Of a stretch of 55,071 nucleotides of DNA, positions 23,310 to 38,118 are shown piece by piece (within the stretch, counting starts at the first letter, position 1; each line of letters starts with the position of its first letter). Made by a program: the position numbers and the translations under genes. Origin of the DNA: Streptomyces ipomoeae 91-03 (GTDB lineage: Bacteria > Actinomycetota > Actinomycetes > Streptomycetales > Streptomycetaceae); NCBI RefSeq assembly GCF_000317595.1, contig NZ_AEJC01000022.1, positions 1-55,071 on the forward strand, read 5' to 3'. The notes beneath the pieces were generated by a model. It saw only the letters and a program-made list of their open reading frames with translations. It did not search any database and had not been told where the DNA came from.

Positions 23310-24751
23310 ACCACGAGAACCACGACGCTCCGTCCGCGGACGCCACTTCGGTGAACGCCACCCCGGTGAACGGCCGCGGTCTCTCCCGCCGTCTCTTCCT
23401 CGGCGCGGCGGCCACCGCTCCCCTGGCCGCGACCGGCGTACTGACCCTCGGCGCCGGCACCGCCCACGCCGCCGACTCGGCGTACGCGATGGTCTACTTC
23501 ACCGAGTCCAACACCATGCTGGAGGCCGACTACAACCTCCACCTGGCCGTCAGCCAGGACGGACTGAACTGGACCCCGCTCAACCAGAACGCCCCCGTCG
23601 CCACCCCCACCCTCGGCTCCGGCGGCCTCCGCGACCCCTTCGTGATGCGCAAGCAGGACGGCACCTTCGTCGTCCTGGCCACGGACCTGAGCGGCACGGA
23701 CTGGACCCGCACCAGCGTCAACATCCACGTCTGGGACTCCACCGACCTGCGCACCTTCACCGGCTACCGCCTGCTGAAGCTGCACGACATGACCAACACC
23801 CACAGCTGGGCACCCGAGGCCTACTGGGACGCCTCCCGAGGCCAGTACGGCATCCTCTACTCCTCGGTGAACAGCAGCGGCCACAACGTCATCATGGTCA
23901 GCTACACCACCGACTTCCGTACGACCAACAGTCCCCAGGTCTTCTTCGACCCCGGCTACGACGTGATCGACGGCAACCTCACCATCGGTGTGAACGGCGT
24001 CAACTACCTCTACTTCAAGAGGAACGGCACCCTCGTCGGCGCCCGCTCGACGACCCTCAACCCAGGCAGCTTCACCGCGTTCAGCACGGCGGTGAACCAC
24101 GGCGGCACCGAGGCGCCGACGGTGGTGAAGTCCCTGACATCGAACACCTGGTACCTCTGGGGCGACACATACACGCCCAACGGCGTCTTCTACGTCTGGC
24201 AGACGAGCGACCTGGCCTCCGGCACCTGGACGGCACTGGACCAGAAGCTCTACACCCAGCCCCTCAACTCCAAGCACTGCGGCATCCACCCGATCACGTC
24301 GACCGAGTACAACAACCTGATCGCCAAGTGGGGCACCCCCACGTGGAACCGCCTCAAGTCCTACAACTACCCCGCCCGCTACGTCCGCCACAGCAGCTTC
24401 GCGGGCCGCATAGACGAGTACCCCTTCGACCCGTACCCGGACTCCCAGTGGAAGCTGGTCCCCGGCCTGGCGGACTCCTCGGCGGTCTCCTTCCAGTCGG
24501 TCAACTACCCGACTCGCTACCTCCGCCACTACAGCTACAACCTGCGGCTGGACGTGAACGACGGCACGTCGACGTTCGCGGCGGACGCCACGTTCGTCCG
24601 CACGGCCGGCCTGGCGGACTCGACCTGGTCGTCCTTCCGCTCGTACAACAACCCGACCCGTTACATCAGGCACAGCGACTTCGCGCTGCGCATCGACCCG
24701 ATCTCGACGGCGACGGACCGGGCGGACGCGACGTTCCGGGTGGGTTACTGA
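23306..24751 (+). CDS. Secreted GH43-type glycosidase with AbfB (CBM42) repeats
   Basis: Encodes 481 residues with a Tat signal (LSRRLFLGAAATAPLAATGVLTLGAGTAHA, cleaved about residue 55). The catalytic part is a GH43-like five-bladed propeller: MVYFTESNTMLEADYNLHLAVSQDGLNW, GLRDPFVMRKQDGTFVVLATD, HSWAPEAYWDASRGQYGILYSS. The C-terminal ~150 residues contain three AbfB-type repeats (YNYPARYVRHSSFAGRIDEY, VNYPTRYLRHYSYNLRLDV, YNNPTRYIRHSDFALRIDP), which bind arabinofuranose side chains. Arabinofuranosidase or exo-galactanase activity is likely. ATGA overlap with the GH27 gene indicates cooperative action on an arabinose/galactose-substituted polysaccharide. Confidence 0.88.
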   Translation: MNHENHDAPSADATSVNATPVNGRGLSRRLFLGAAATAPLAATGVLTLGAGTAHAADSAYAMVYFTESNTMLEADYNLHLAVSQDGLNWTPLNQNAPVATPTLGSGGLRDPFVMRKQDGTFVVLATDLSGTDWTRTSVNIHVWDSTDLRTFTGYRLLKLHDMTNTHSWAPEAYWDASRGQYGILYSSVNSSGHNVIMVSYTTDFRTTNSPQVFFDPGYDVIDGNLTIGVNGVNYLYFKRNGTLVGARSTTLNPGSFTAFSTAVNHGGTEAPTVVKSLTSNTWYLWGDTYTPNGVFYVWQTSDLASGTWTALDQKLYTQPLNSKHCGIHPITSTEYNNLIAKWGTPTWNRLKSYNYPARYVRHSSFAGRIDEYPFDPYPDSQWKLVPGLADSSAVSFQSVNYPTRYLRHYSYNLRLDVNDGTSTFAADATFVRTAGLADSTWSSFRSYNNPTRYIRHSDFALRIDPISTATDRADATFRVGY

Positions 24752-24776
24752 CACCCGGGCCCGCCCCTGAAGAACC

Positions 24777-24816
24777 CGGGCCCTGGCCCGGAGCCCCGGC
24801 TCCGGACCAGGGCCCG
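24777..24816 (+). terminator. Terminator of the GH27/GH43 operon
   Basis: CGGGCCCTGG (24777-24786) pairs with CCAGGGCCCG (24807-24816), with an inner GGAGCC/GGCTCC pairing. It begins 26 nt after the GH43 stop. Confidence 0.75.
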
Positions 24817-24921
24817 TTCCACGACATCGACCCGATCGAACGCATCGGCGGCCTCCGGCGTCTCAGTACCGATCGGGGTGCGGCCGAGGGCCGCGCGGGG
24901 AGTGGATGGAAGGGGGCGCGC

Positions 24922-25524
24922 ATGGACAGGCGGACGCGGGCGAGGGTCGGTACGGGGGCGGTCGTGGCGGTCACGGTGCTGGCGCTCGGGGGCCTTCAGG
25001 GGGCGAGCGCCGGCACGCAGACCGTGGAGGACGTGTCGTCCCCGGCCAAGGTGTGCGTCGGCACGGGGGCCGAGGGCAGTCTCGCCGGGCACGGGGTGCC
25101 GGAGGACACCCCGCTGGACCGGACACTGGCGTACGTGGACGAGCTGGCGTACGGCCGCCACGCCGACGTCTTCACCGGGCTGGTCGTCGACGAGGACGGC
25201 CGGGCGGCGGAGGTCTACCGCATCCCCGCCGCGGACTTCGACGCGGCCGTGTGCGGCGCCGCCGAGAAGGGCGTGACGGTCCGCCTGTACGACAGGGACA
25301 TCAACGAGAAGGACCTCAACGCCCTGTCCGACCTCATCAGCGAGGACATGACCCGCTGGGACGGCACCTTCCAGCTCCGCGAGGTCGGCCTCGACGGCAC
25401 GGGACACGTCCACATCGGCGTCGACGACCCGGGCACCGCCGAGCCGATCCTGAGGAAGGCCGTGGGCGAGCGCAACGCCAAGTACCTCAGGGTGGAGTAC
25501 GCGCCCCAGGCGGAGTTGCTGTGA
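24922..25524 (+). CDS. Secreted hypothetical protein
   Basis: Encodes 200 residues with a Sec signal (MDRRTRARVGTGAVVAVTVLALGGLQGASAGTQ, cleavage around 30). The mature part is an alpha/beta domain: TLAYVDELAYGRHADVFTGLVVDEDGRAAEVYRIPAADFDAAVCGAAEKGVTVRLYDRDINEKDLNALSDLISEDMTRWDGTFQLREVGLDGTGHVHIGVDDPGTAEPILRKAVGERNAKYLRVEYAP. The pattern (strand, helix, glycine-rich turn, IGVDDP) resembles the propeptide-like fold seen in some secreted actinobacterial proteins. The family is unrecognised. GGAAGGGGG precedes the ATG. It is possibly independent of the upstream operon. Confidence 0.75.
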   Translation: MDRRTRARVGTGAVVAVTVLALGGLQGASAGTQTVEDVSSPAKVCVGTGAEGSLAGHGVPEDTPLDRTLAYVDELAYGRHADVFTGLVVDEDGRAAEVYRIPAADFDAAVCGAAEKGVTVRLYDRDINEKDLNALSDLISEDMTRWDGTFQLREVGLDGTGHVHIGVDDPGTAEPILRKAVGERNAKYLRVEYAPQAELL

Positions 25525-25712
25525 ACGGGCAGTCGTGGCGCCGAGCGGTTGATCGCCGTGCGCGAGTTGGTGGAACGCCGAAGATCCCCTATGATTGATC
25601 ACGAGCCGCTCACCGGAACTCCGGAAAGCACTCAATGCGTTGGTGGTCCAAGGAAAGACGTCCCGCTTCCTGCGGGGAGATGCAGGTGCAAGGCCTGCCC
25701 GGCGCTCCAGTA

Positions 25713-25750
25713 CATGAACCCCATTCCGCGATCGCGGAATGGGGTTCATG
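25713..25750. repeat. 38-bp perfect palindrome
   Basis: CATGAACCCCATTCCGCGA at 25713-25731 is followed without a gap by its exact reverse complement at 25732-25750. It lies 189 nt after the preceding secreted-protein gene and 130 nt before the DUF6174-like lipoprotein gene. It could form a 17-bp stem with a four-base loop and act as a terminator, a DNA-binding site, or a cruciform. No T-run follows. Confidence 0.85.
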
Positions 25751-25880
25751 CGTTGTGCGCGAGGAGCGCGAGGGATCGCGTAAGAGGTTCCGCGAGGGGG
25801 CGAACGTTCCCTGGCCGTACGCCGTCACAGATGTGACCGCCGGCGGCCATCGGCCGGCAGCCGGCGCCGAAGGGAACCTC

Positions 25881-26354
25881 ATGACCACCACCACCGCCGC
25901 CGTACGCGCCCACCGCACCCTGGCCCTCGCCACCATGACGGCGACCCTGATGTGGGCGACAGCCGCCTGCGGGAACGACTCCCCGACCATGACGGCGAAG
26001 CCCGGCGAACCCGCCTGGCAGGAGCCCGCCTCGTACACCTACACGCTCAACTCCAGCGAGGGCGAACGCTCGCTGATCGGCACCTTCGAAGTGACCGTGG
26101 AGAACGGCAAGGTGACGAAGGCCAACGGCCTCGACGACAGCGCGCGCCGCGTGGTGAAGGACCTCCCCGCCGAAGTCCCCACCATCGGCGATCTGCTGGC
26201 CGAGGCGGAAGCGGCCCGCGAGGACGACGCCGACACCGTGGACATCGACTACGCGGCCGACGGCCACCCGACCCGTATCTCCCTGGACTGGGAGAAGAAC
26301 GCGATCGACGACGAGGCCCTGTATGTGATCAGCGGCTATGCCCCGGCGGACTGA
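25881..26354 (+). CDS. DUF6174-like lipoprotein
   Basis: Encodes 157 residues with a signal ending in a lipobox (LATMTATLMWATAAC, Cys ~30). The domain PAWQEPASYTYTLNSSEGERSLIGTFEVTVENGKVTKANGLDDSARRVVKDLPAEVPTIGDLLAEAEAAREDDADTVDIDYAADGHPTRISLDWEKNAIDDEALYVISGY matches the DUF6174 pattern: YxYTL opening, ENGKVTKANGLD, an acidic helix, and D-Y-G-P-TRIS-D. It is anchored to the outer face of the membrane; its role is unknown. GAAGGGAACC precedes the ATG. It is convergent with the lipoprotein gene at 26388. Confidence 0.85.
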   Translation: MTTTTAAVRAHRTLALATMTATLMWATAACGNDSPTMTAKPGEPAWQEPASYTYTLNSSEGERSLIGTFEVTVENGKVTKANGLDDSARRVVKDLPAEVPTIGDLLAEAEAAREDDADTVDIDYAADGHPTRISLDWEKNAIDDEALYVISGYAPAD

Positions 26355-26387
26355 CCGGCGAGCGGGGAGCCACTTCGGCTACTTCGG

Positions 26388-26837
26388 CTACTTCGTGTTG
26401 TAGACGCTCACGTCCTGGATCTCCCCGCCGACCTCGGCCTGCATGGGCTTCAGCATCTTCTCCTCGGCGGAGATGGCCCAACGCGGCCCGACGAGGTACT
26501 TGCCCCCGTAGACGGCGGCGGTCTCCAGCCAGGTCAGTTTCAGCTGCTCCTTGGGGAAGGTGGTGATGAGGTAGTCACCGGCCGCCGTATGACACACCCC
26601 TTCCCGAAGCTCCTCCGCCTCGGTCCGGATCTTGACCTTGCACCCCGTGAGCTGGGCAAGCACCTCGACCTTGGCCGGCGCCACGACCGCCGCGACGGGG
26701 CTGGACCCGTCGTCCGCCGACTTGTCCGCGGCCTTGTCGGCCTTGTCGTCCGCACCGCCGCCGCTGCACGCCGCCATCAGGGGCAGGACCGCCAGAGTCA
26801 CAGCCAGCGCGGCGCCACGCGTCAGCTTCCTCACCAC
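26388..26837 (-). CDS. Lipoprotein, function unknown
   Basis: Encodes about 149 residues from the GTG at 26837 (GGAGG 7 nt upstream; 26834 is a possible alternative). Signal peptide RKLTRGAALAVTLAVLPLMAAC has lipobox MAAC, followed by a Gly/Asp/Lys linker (GGGADDKADKAADKSADDGSS) and a domain with two more cysteines: EVLAQLTGCKVKIRTEAEELREGVCHTAAGDYLITTFPKEQLKLTWLETAAVYGGKYLVGPRWAISAEEKMLKPMQAEVGGEIQDVSVYN. A disulfide-stabilised alpha/beta domain is likely. No family is recognised. A 9-bp GGCTACTTC-type repeat lies between it and the converging gene. Confidence 0.8.
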   Translation of the reverse strand: MVRKLTRGAALAVTLAVLPLMAACSGGGADDKADKAADKSADDGSSPVAAVVAPAKVEVLAQLTGCKVKIRTEAEELREGVCHTAAGDYLITTFPKEQLKLTWLETAAVYGGKYLVGPRWAISAEEKMLKPMQAEVGGEIQDVSVYNTK

Positions 26838-26976
26838 GTCCTGTCCTCCGTTCGCTCCGACTACGCACGTACCGAGTGCACTCGACAAGAGGTACGTGTG
26901 AAGGCCACGGAACGCTCAGACCCGGCCTCGGGAACCTGACGGGGGACACCTGAATGAAACTTTGTGTGCAGATGTG

Positions 26977-27006
26977 TTGACCTCTGTTCAGATCATCTTC
27001 TAGTTT
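26977..27006 (+). promoter_or_regulatory. Promoter of the GH5 gene
   Basis: TTGACC (26977-26982) and TAGTTT (27001-27006) separated by 18 bp, 71 nt before the GTG start. The same hexamer pair drives the GH27 operon at 21199-21227, and a similar architecture lies before the GH2 gene. CTGTTCAGATC in the spacer may hold an operator; inferred. Confidence 0.5.
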
Positions 27007-27076
27007 GCGGGAGCCATCGAGCCGCCGGTCTGTGTCTGCGAGTTTTCGCGAACGCAACTGCTCAGAAGGGGATGTC

Positions 27077-28111
27077 GTGTCACGAAAGAACCACCGCCGG
27101 ACAGCTTGCCTCAGTGCCTTGCTGGCCGGTGTCACGGCATTCGGGGGAGCGCTCGCCTCCCCCGCGTCCGCCTCCCCCGCATCCGCCCGCGCGGCGGTGC
27201 CGCCCGTCAGCGACTTCCACGGGGTCAACTGGGCCGACCCGCGCGACAACTACGCCGATGACGCGGTCGTGCCCTCGGGCCTGTCCACGTCCGACAGCTA
27301 CGCCACCACCTACGCCAAGTCCCGTGCGATCATCGGCGGGTTCGCCAAGCTGGGCGCCAACACCGTCCGCCTCCCGGTCAACCCGACCTCGGTGAACGGC
27401 CCGTTCTGGAAGTCGTACCGGGGCGCGATCGACGCCGCCACCGACAAGGGGTTCAAGGTCATCCTGGGCTACTGGGAGGCCGACAACGCCAAGGACGGCA
27501 AGATCGACAACCAGGCCGCCTACGACCAGATGTGGGCGCGGATCACCTCCGCCTACGCCCGCGACTCCAAGGTGTACTTCGAGCCGATGAACGAGCCGTT
27601 CGGCTACACCTCCCAGGAGTGGCGCGACATCGCCGCCCGCTGGGTGACGACCCACCGCGCCGTGCCCCGCGACCGGATCCTCATCGGAGGCGTCAAGTAC
27701 AGCGAGGACGTCAAGCCCGTGTGCGCCGACAGCCGGCTGAACGGCACCCGGCTGGCCCTGCACAACTACGGCTTCTGGCACACCGACTGGACCAGCTACG
27801 ACCAGTGGAAGCAGGACTTCAAGCAGCGCATCGGCGACTGCGCCTCGCGCACCATCCTGGACGAGTTCGGCGCCACCATGACCTCCGGCCTGAACTACAA
27901 CGGGCCGATCAACGGCTCCAGCGAGATCGCCTACATCCAGGCGGCGACCGACACCGTCCGTGAGCTGGGCCTCGGCTCGGTCTACTGGCCCGGCCTGCGC
28001 AACGGAGACACCTACTCCCTCACCACCCTCCAGGGCACAGGCACCGACCTCACCCTGAAGCTGAACAACCAGAGCGGCCTGGACCGTCTGCACTGGGCCT
28101 GGCGGAAGTAA
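27077..28111 (+). CDS. Secreted GH5 glycoside hydrolase
   Basis: Encodes 344 residues from a GTG with AGAAGGGG upstream. The Sec signal is RTACLSALLAGVTAFGGALASPASASPASA. The GH5 barrel has FHGVNWADPRDNY, KLGANTVRLPVNP, YFEPMNEPFGYT with acid/base Glu173 (NEP), HNYGFW with a conserved His, and TILDEFGAT with nucleophile Glu263, then SVYWPGLRNGDTYSLTT. It is a single-domain enzyme with no CBM. It could be an endo-glucanase or a galactan/mannan-active endo-enzyme, and the genomic company (GH27, GH43, GH2) favours plant side-chain galactan or related polymers. It is followed by a strong terminator. Confidence 0.9.
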   Translation: MSRKNHRRTACLSALLAGVTAFGGALASPASASPASARAAVPPVSDFHGVNWADPRDNYADDAVVPSGLSTSDSYATTYAKSRAIIGGFAKLGANTVRLPVNPTSVNGPFWKSYRGAIDAATDKGFKVILGYWEADNAKDGKIDNQAAYDQMWARITSAYARDSKVYFEPMNEPFGYTSQEWRDIAARWVTTHRAVPRDRILIGGVKYSEDVKPVCADSRLNGTRLALHNYGFWHTDWTSYDQWKQDFKQRIGDCASRTILDEFGATMTSGLNYNGPINGSSEIAYIQAATDTVRELGLGSVYWPGLRNGDTYSLTTLQGTGTDLTLKLNNQSGLDRLHWAWRK

Positions 28112-28126
28112 CCGGCATGCCCCAGG

Positions 28127-28157
28127 AGCGCCCTCGTGACGGAACCACGAGGGCGCT
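28127..28157. terminator. Terminator after the GH5 gene
   Basis: AGCGCCCTCGTG (28127-28138) pairs perfectly with CACGAGGGCGCT (28146-28157) around a 7-nt loop, followed by TTT. It lies 15 nt past the GH5 stop, and the converging symporter gene ends at 28293. Confidence 0.85.
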
Positions 28158-28292
28158 TTGGCGTGCGGGAAGCGAACGGTGGCCCGGACCGTGAGCCGGG
28201 CACCGGGGCACCGGGGCTCCGGACGCTGACGGCGCCCGGGTGCGGGTACCTTGCGCTGTCAGCCGCCGGTGGCGTGTCGTCGCCTCGTCACC

Positions 28293-29864
28293 TCACCGGT
28301 GCCACGCGATGTCTTCCGACGCGGTCCGCGGACTCGGCACGGCATCGGTCCGTTCGGCCGATCCGGAGAGTACGGAGCCGAGCCAGCCGAGGAGGAATCC
28401 GACCGGGATCGAGACGAGCGCCGGGTTGCGCAGCGGGAACACCGAGAAGTCCAGGTCGGGCAGCAGGGCGGTCGGGCTCCCGGAGACCTGGGGCGACAGG
28501 CACATCAGCGCCACGGAGGTCACCAGACCGCCGTAGATGCTCCATGTCGCGCCCCGGGTGGTGAAGCCCTTCCAGAACATGCTGTACAGCAGGGCGGGAA
28601 CGATCGCCGAGCCGGCCAGGGCGAACGCCAGTCCGATGAGGAAGGAGACATTGAGGCTGCGCGCGAACACGGCCAGCATCGTGGCGGTCGTGCCGACCAC
28701 CACGGCCGCCACGCGCGCGACGAACAGCTCGCGCTCCCCGGACGCCGTGCCACGGGTGATGAAGGCACCGTAGATGTCGTGGGCCAGCGAGGTCGCGGCG
28801 GCGAGCGTGACACCCGCCACGACGGCCAGGACGGTGGCGAACGCCAGACAGGCGACAAGGGTGAGCAGGAGCGAACCACCGATCTTCGCCGCGAGAAGGA
28901 GCACGGCCGTGTTGCCGGAGGGGTTGTTCGCGGCGATCGCGTCCGTGCCGACGAGTGCCGCCGCCCCGAAGCCGAGCACCATGGCGGCCAGATAGAACAC
29001 GCACGTCAGCTGGGCCGCGTACTGGACCGATCGGCGTGCGGCGCTCGGGGTGGACACCGTACTGATCCGCATCAGCAGATGCGGCAGACCGGCGGCACCG
29101 ATCAGCAGGGCCAGCTGCTCGCTCAAGGAGTCCAGCTTCACCGATCCGCCCTCGCCGAAGCGGAGCCCCGGGCTCAGGAAGTCGTCGCCGTGGCCGCTTC
29201 CGTTGGCGGCGGCGCTCAGCAGGGCGCCGGGGTTGAACTCGAACCTGGCCAGTACGAGCAGCGCCAGGGCGAGGCCGCCGCCCACCAACAGGACCGCTTT
29301 GATCGTCTGGACCAGTGTGGCCGCTCGCATCCCTCCCAGGACGATGTAGAGGATCATGAGCGCGCCGAGACCCACGGAGACGGCCTGTTCCATGCCCTCC
29401 CCGGCCGAGCCCAGGATTCCCACCGTGAGCGCACTCGCCCCGACGAGCTGGGCGATCAGGTAGAGCAGGCAGACGAGGAGCGTCGCGACGCCCGCTGCCA
29501 GATGCACCGGACGGGACCGCAGACGACGCGCGAGGCGGTCGCCGATGGTGAACTCGGTCGTGCTGTGGTAGCGGTCCACCACCAGGAGGAGGATGACGAT
29601 CCACGAAACGGCGGGTCCCAGAACGGAGAGCGTGCCGTCGTACCCGGTGAGCGCGATCAGACCGGGACTGCCCAGGAGGGCTGCCGCAGACATGACATCC
29701 CCGAAGAGGGCGACGCCGTTGTGGGCGGGCTTGAGGGTGCCGTCGCTGACGTAGAACTCGGTCACCGTCCCCCGCTGGGGGCCGGCCCACATCACGAGGA
29801 ACAGGGCGCAGACGAGGAAGACGAAGAAGACCGGCAGATCGGCTGTGATGTAGTCCCTCGTCAT
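28293..29864 (-). CDS. Sodium:solute symporter (SSS family, acetate-permease type)
   Basis: Encodes 523 residues with about 13 hydrophobic segments: LPVFFVFLVCALFLVMW, NGVALFGDVMSAAALLGSPGLIALTGYDG, AVSWIVILLLVVDRY, HLAAGVATLLVCLLYLIAQLVGASAL, LGALMILYIVLGGMRAATLVQTIKAVLLVGG, LLIGAAGLPHLLMRISTV, LACLAFATVLAVVAGVTLAAATSLAHD, and others. GGMRAATLVQTIKA and GLPHLLMRISTV are ActP-type landmarks. It imports acetate or another small carboxylate with Na+. The ATG overlaps the stop of a DUF485 gene (ATGA), the standard actP-DUF485 arrangement. It may take up acetyl groups or acids released by the nearby esterase and glycosidases. Confidence 0.9.
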   Translation of the reverse strand: MTRDYITADLPVFFVFLVCALFLVMWAGPQRGTVTEFYVSDGTLKPAHNGVALFGDVMSAAALLGSPGLIALTGYDGTLSVLGPAVSWIVILLLVVDRYHSTTEFTIGDRLARRLRSRPVHLAAGVATLLVCLLYLIAQLVGASALTVGILGSAGEGMEQAVSVGLGALMILYIVLGGMRAATLVQTIKAVLLVGGGLALALLVLARFEFNPGALLSAAANGSGHGDDFLSPGLRFGEGGSVKLDSLSEQLALLIGAAGLPHLLMRISTVSTPSAARRSVQYAAQLTCVFYLAAMVLGFGAAALVGTDAIAANNPSGNTAVLLLAAKIGGSLLLTLVACLAFATVLAVVAGVTLAAATSLAHDIYGAFITRGTASGERELFVARVAAVVVGTTATMLAVFARSLNVSFLIGLAFALAGSAIVPALLYSMFWKGFTTRGATWSIYGGLVTSVALMCLSPQVSGSPTALLPDLDFSVFPLRNPALVSIPVGFLLGWLGSVLSGSAERTDAVPSPRTASEDIAWHR

Positions 29865-30517
29865 GGCCGGTGCCCCAGTCCCTCGCCGGGCGTTCCCGGG
29901 CTCTCGACGAGCGGGGCGACCGAGGTTCTGCGGTACCGGGCGTACCACTGGACCCATGCCGCGACGGCGACGAGCTGGACCACGCCGAGCAGGAGACCCA
30001 CATTCAACGGGCCGGCCACCGACAGGGCCATGACGCCCTTCGCCGCCTCCGCCAGACAGCTGATCACCAGGTACAGGGCGATGAGGGGGGCGGCGACGAG
30101 GAACGCGTGGCGGTGCGCACCCCGTGCCGTGTGCTGGACGTCCACCGACTGGAGGGCCTCGGACAGCGTGACGCCCGAGACCCAGGGCAGGGAGCGGTCG
30201 TGGGGATGGCGGTGAGCCAGGTCGGCGGCGATGCGCAGGGCCCATGCCCGCCGTTCATGGATGGTGGCCGCGGTCTTCGTGGTCCCCGCCGTGCTCAGCG
30301 ACTGTGTGTACCAGGTGCCGAGGTCGGCCGGGCTCCCGTACGACAGGTGGCATTCCTTGATCGCCCGGCCCAAGTCGCTCTCGGAGTACAGGAGTCCGTG
30401 GTCGAGGGGGCTCAGGTACAGGAGCACGGCCGCGAGCGGGTCCTGCAAGGGGTCCTGGGGCCGAGGAGGGTGTTGCGGTTGCGGGGGTTGCTGGGGACGT
30501 CTCTTCTGGGGATACAT
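29861..30517 (-). CDS. DUF485-domain membrane protein, symporter partner
   Basis: Encodes 218 residues. A proline/glutamine-rich N-terminus (MYPQKRRPQQPPQPQHPPRPQ) and a ~100-residue cytoplasmic helical part (DPLAAVLLYLSPLDHGLLYSESDLGRAIKECHLSYGSPADLGTWYTQSL) precede a DUF485 hairpin: GAHRHAFLVAAPLIALYLVISCLAEAAKGVMALSVAGPLNVGLLLGVVQLVAVAAWVQWYARYRRTSV. DUF485 proteins are near-universal partners of SSS acetate permeases. The N-terminal extension is longer than in stand-alone DUF485 proteins and may be regulatory. An upstream start exists, but the proline-rich ATG has the best local context. Confidence 0.8.
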   Translation of the reverse strand: MYPQKRRPQQPPQPQHPPRPQDPLQDPLAAVLLYLSPLDHGLLYSESDLGRAIKECHLSYGSPADLGTWYTQSLSTAGTTKTAATIHERRAWALRIAADLAHRHPHDRSLPWVSGVTLSEALQSVDVQHTARGAHRHAFLVAAPLIALYLVISCLAEAAKGVMALSVAGPLNVGLLLGVVQLVAVAAWVQWYARYRRTSVAPLVESPGTPGEGLGHRP

Positions 30518-30776
30518 GAACGGCTCTTCGTGTGGTCGGTTGCGTGGATGCCGGGCCGGGGGCCCTGGGTGCGGCGGGCCCTCCAGCTCGTCCCTCGCGA
30601 AGCAGCGCGGCAGATACCGCCGAACTCCGCGTAAGGGTGCCGTGACGCATGGTTGCGTCGCGCCGCACATCACACAGCATGTGACCCGTGGCTCATAGCG
30701 CGTGTGCCACTCTGCGGCACACGGACTTGCCGCGTGGAAAAAGAGCAGGTCAAAGAGGCGCGCTTCGACGCACAGT

Positions 30777-30848
30777 CGGTGCGGGCCACCGCGACGGTGC
30801 GGGCCATCGCGACGGTGCCGGCCGCCGAGTCGGTGCCGGCCGTGGCAC
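30777..30848. repeat. 18-bp tandem repeat, four copies
   Basis: CGGTGCGGGCCACCGCGA, CGGTGCGGGCCATCGCGA, CGGTGCCGGCCGCCGAGT and CGGTGCCGGCCGTGGCAC lie head to tail. They are in the gap between the DUF485 gene and the esterase terminator. No coding function is apparent. Confidence 0.75.
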
Positions 30849-30864
30849 CGGTCGGTACGGCACA

Positions 30865-30898
30865 ACGGCGCCGAACCCGGGGTCGGGTTCGGCGCCGT
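30865..30898. terminator. Terminator between the esterase and DUF485 genes
   Basis: ACGGCGCCGAACCC (30865-30878) and GGGTTCGGCGCCGT (30885-30898) form a perfect 14-bp stem with a 6-nt loop. It lies about 100 nt beyond the 3' end of the esterase gene at 31000 on the minus strand. Confidence 0.85.
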
Positions 30899-30999
30899 GT
30901 GCTTCGGCGGCCGGTTTTATGACGGGAACACAGACACGCCGAGTCCGGGGGAGCGGGGGCGTCAACGGCCGGGAGGCCGTGCCCCGCGGCGGGCCGGGG

Positions 31000-32648
<1,649 letters not shown>

Positions 32649-32717
32649 GGCTCTCTCCCTGAGGACGCTGTCGTTCGCTCGATGCTGCTCTTGGCTTGCT
32701 CTCGCTTCTCTGCTGCG

Positions 32718-32747
32718 AACGTAATTCTGCGTCCGCAAAATCGTCAA
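32718..32747 (-). promoter_or_regulatory. Promoter with embedded operator for the tannase-like gene
   Basis: On the minus strand, TTGACG (32742-32747) and TACGTT (32718-32723) are 18 bp apart. The spacer contains TTCTGCGTCCGCAAAA (32725-32740), an imperfect palindrome with TTnTGCG/CGCAnAA arms. A repressor bound there would block polymerase. No cognate regulator was found in the window. Confidence 0.5.
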
Positions 32748-32803
32748 CAATTCTGGCGTATTCATCGTCGACACACAGTGGGGCACAGGGAACGCACAAG
32801 GAA

Positions 32804-32833
32804 CGGCCCCCGGAGGAAGTCCTCCGAGGGCCG
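32804..32833. terminator. Terminator after the GH2 gene
   Basis: CGGCCC and GGAGGA pair with TCCTCCG and GGGCCG around a short loop between the GH2 stop (32874, minus strand) and the tannase-like gene's promoter. It fits as terminator of the GH2 transcript. Confidence 0.65.
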
Positions 32834-32873
32834 CTCTCACCTGCGCCGCGTCACTGATTGTGCGTTCGCTGTG

Positions 32874-37945
<5,072 letters not shown>

Positions 37946-38118
37946 AGGGGGATGGGGGATGAAGAGGGATGGGGCGACGCGAGGGCAATTGCCCTTGCCC
38001 GTAAGGGCACACCGCGATGGCCCTTGCCGTTTCCTGGCAACCTATTCGGATTCAAGTGACTCTCACTGGCCGAACGCCCCTTCCCCTTCGGCTCGACCGT
38101 GAGAATCAGAGGCCCTTG

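Noticed and set aside
25549..25836. A 95-residue gene spanning the palindrome
   Set aside because: Its sequence is dictated by the palindrome and flanking non-coding DNA, without a ribosome binding site.
28251..30215. A 654-codon frame antisense to the symporter
   Set aside because: The composition is Gly/Arg/Glu-rich with no domain, while the other strand reads as a 13-helix transporter with family landmarks.
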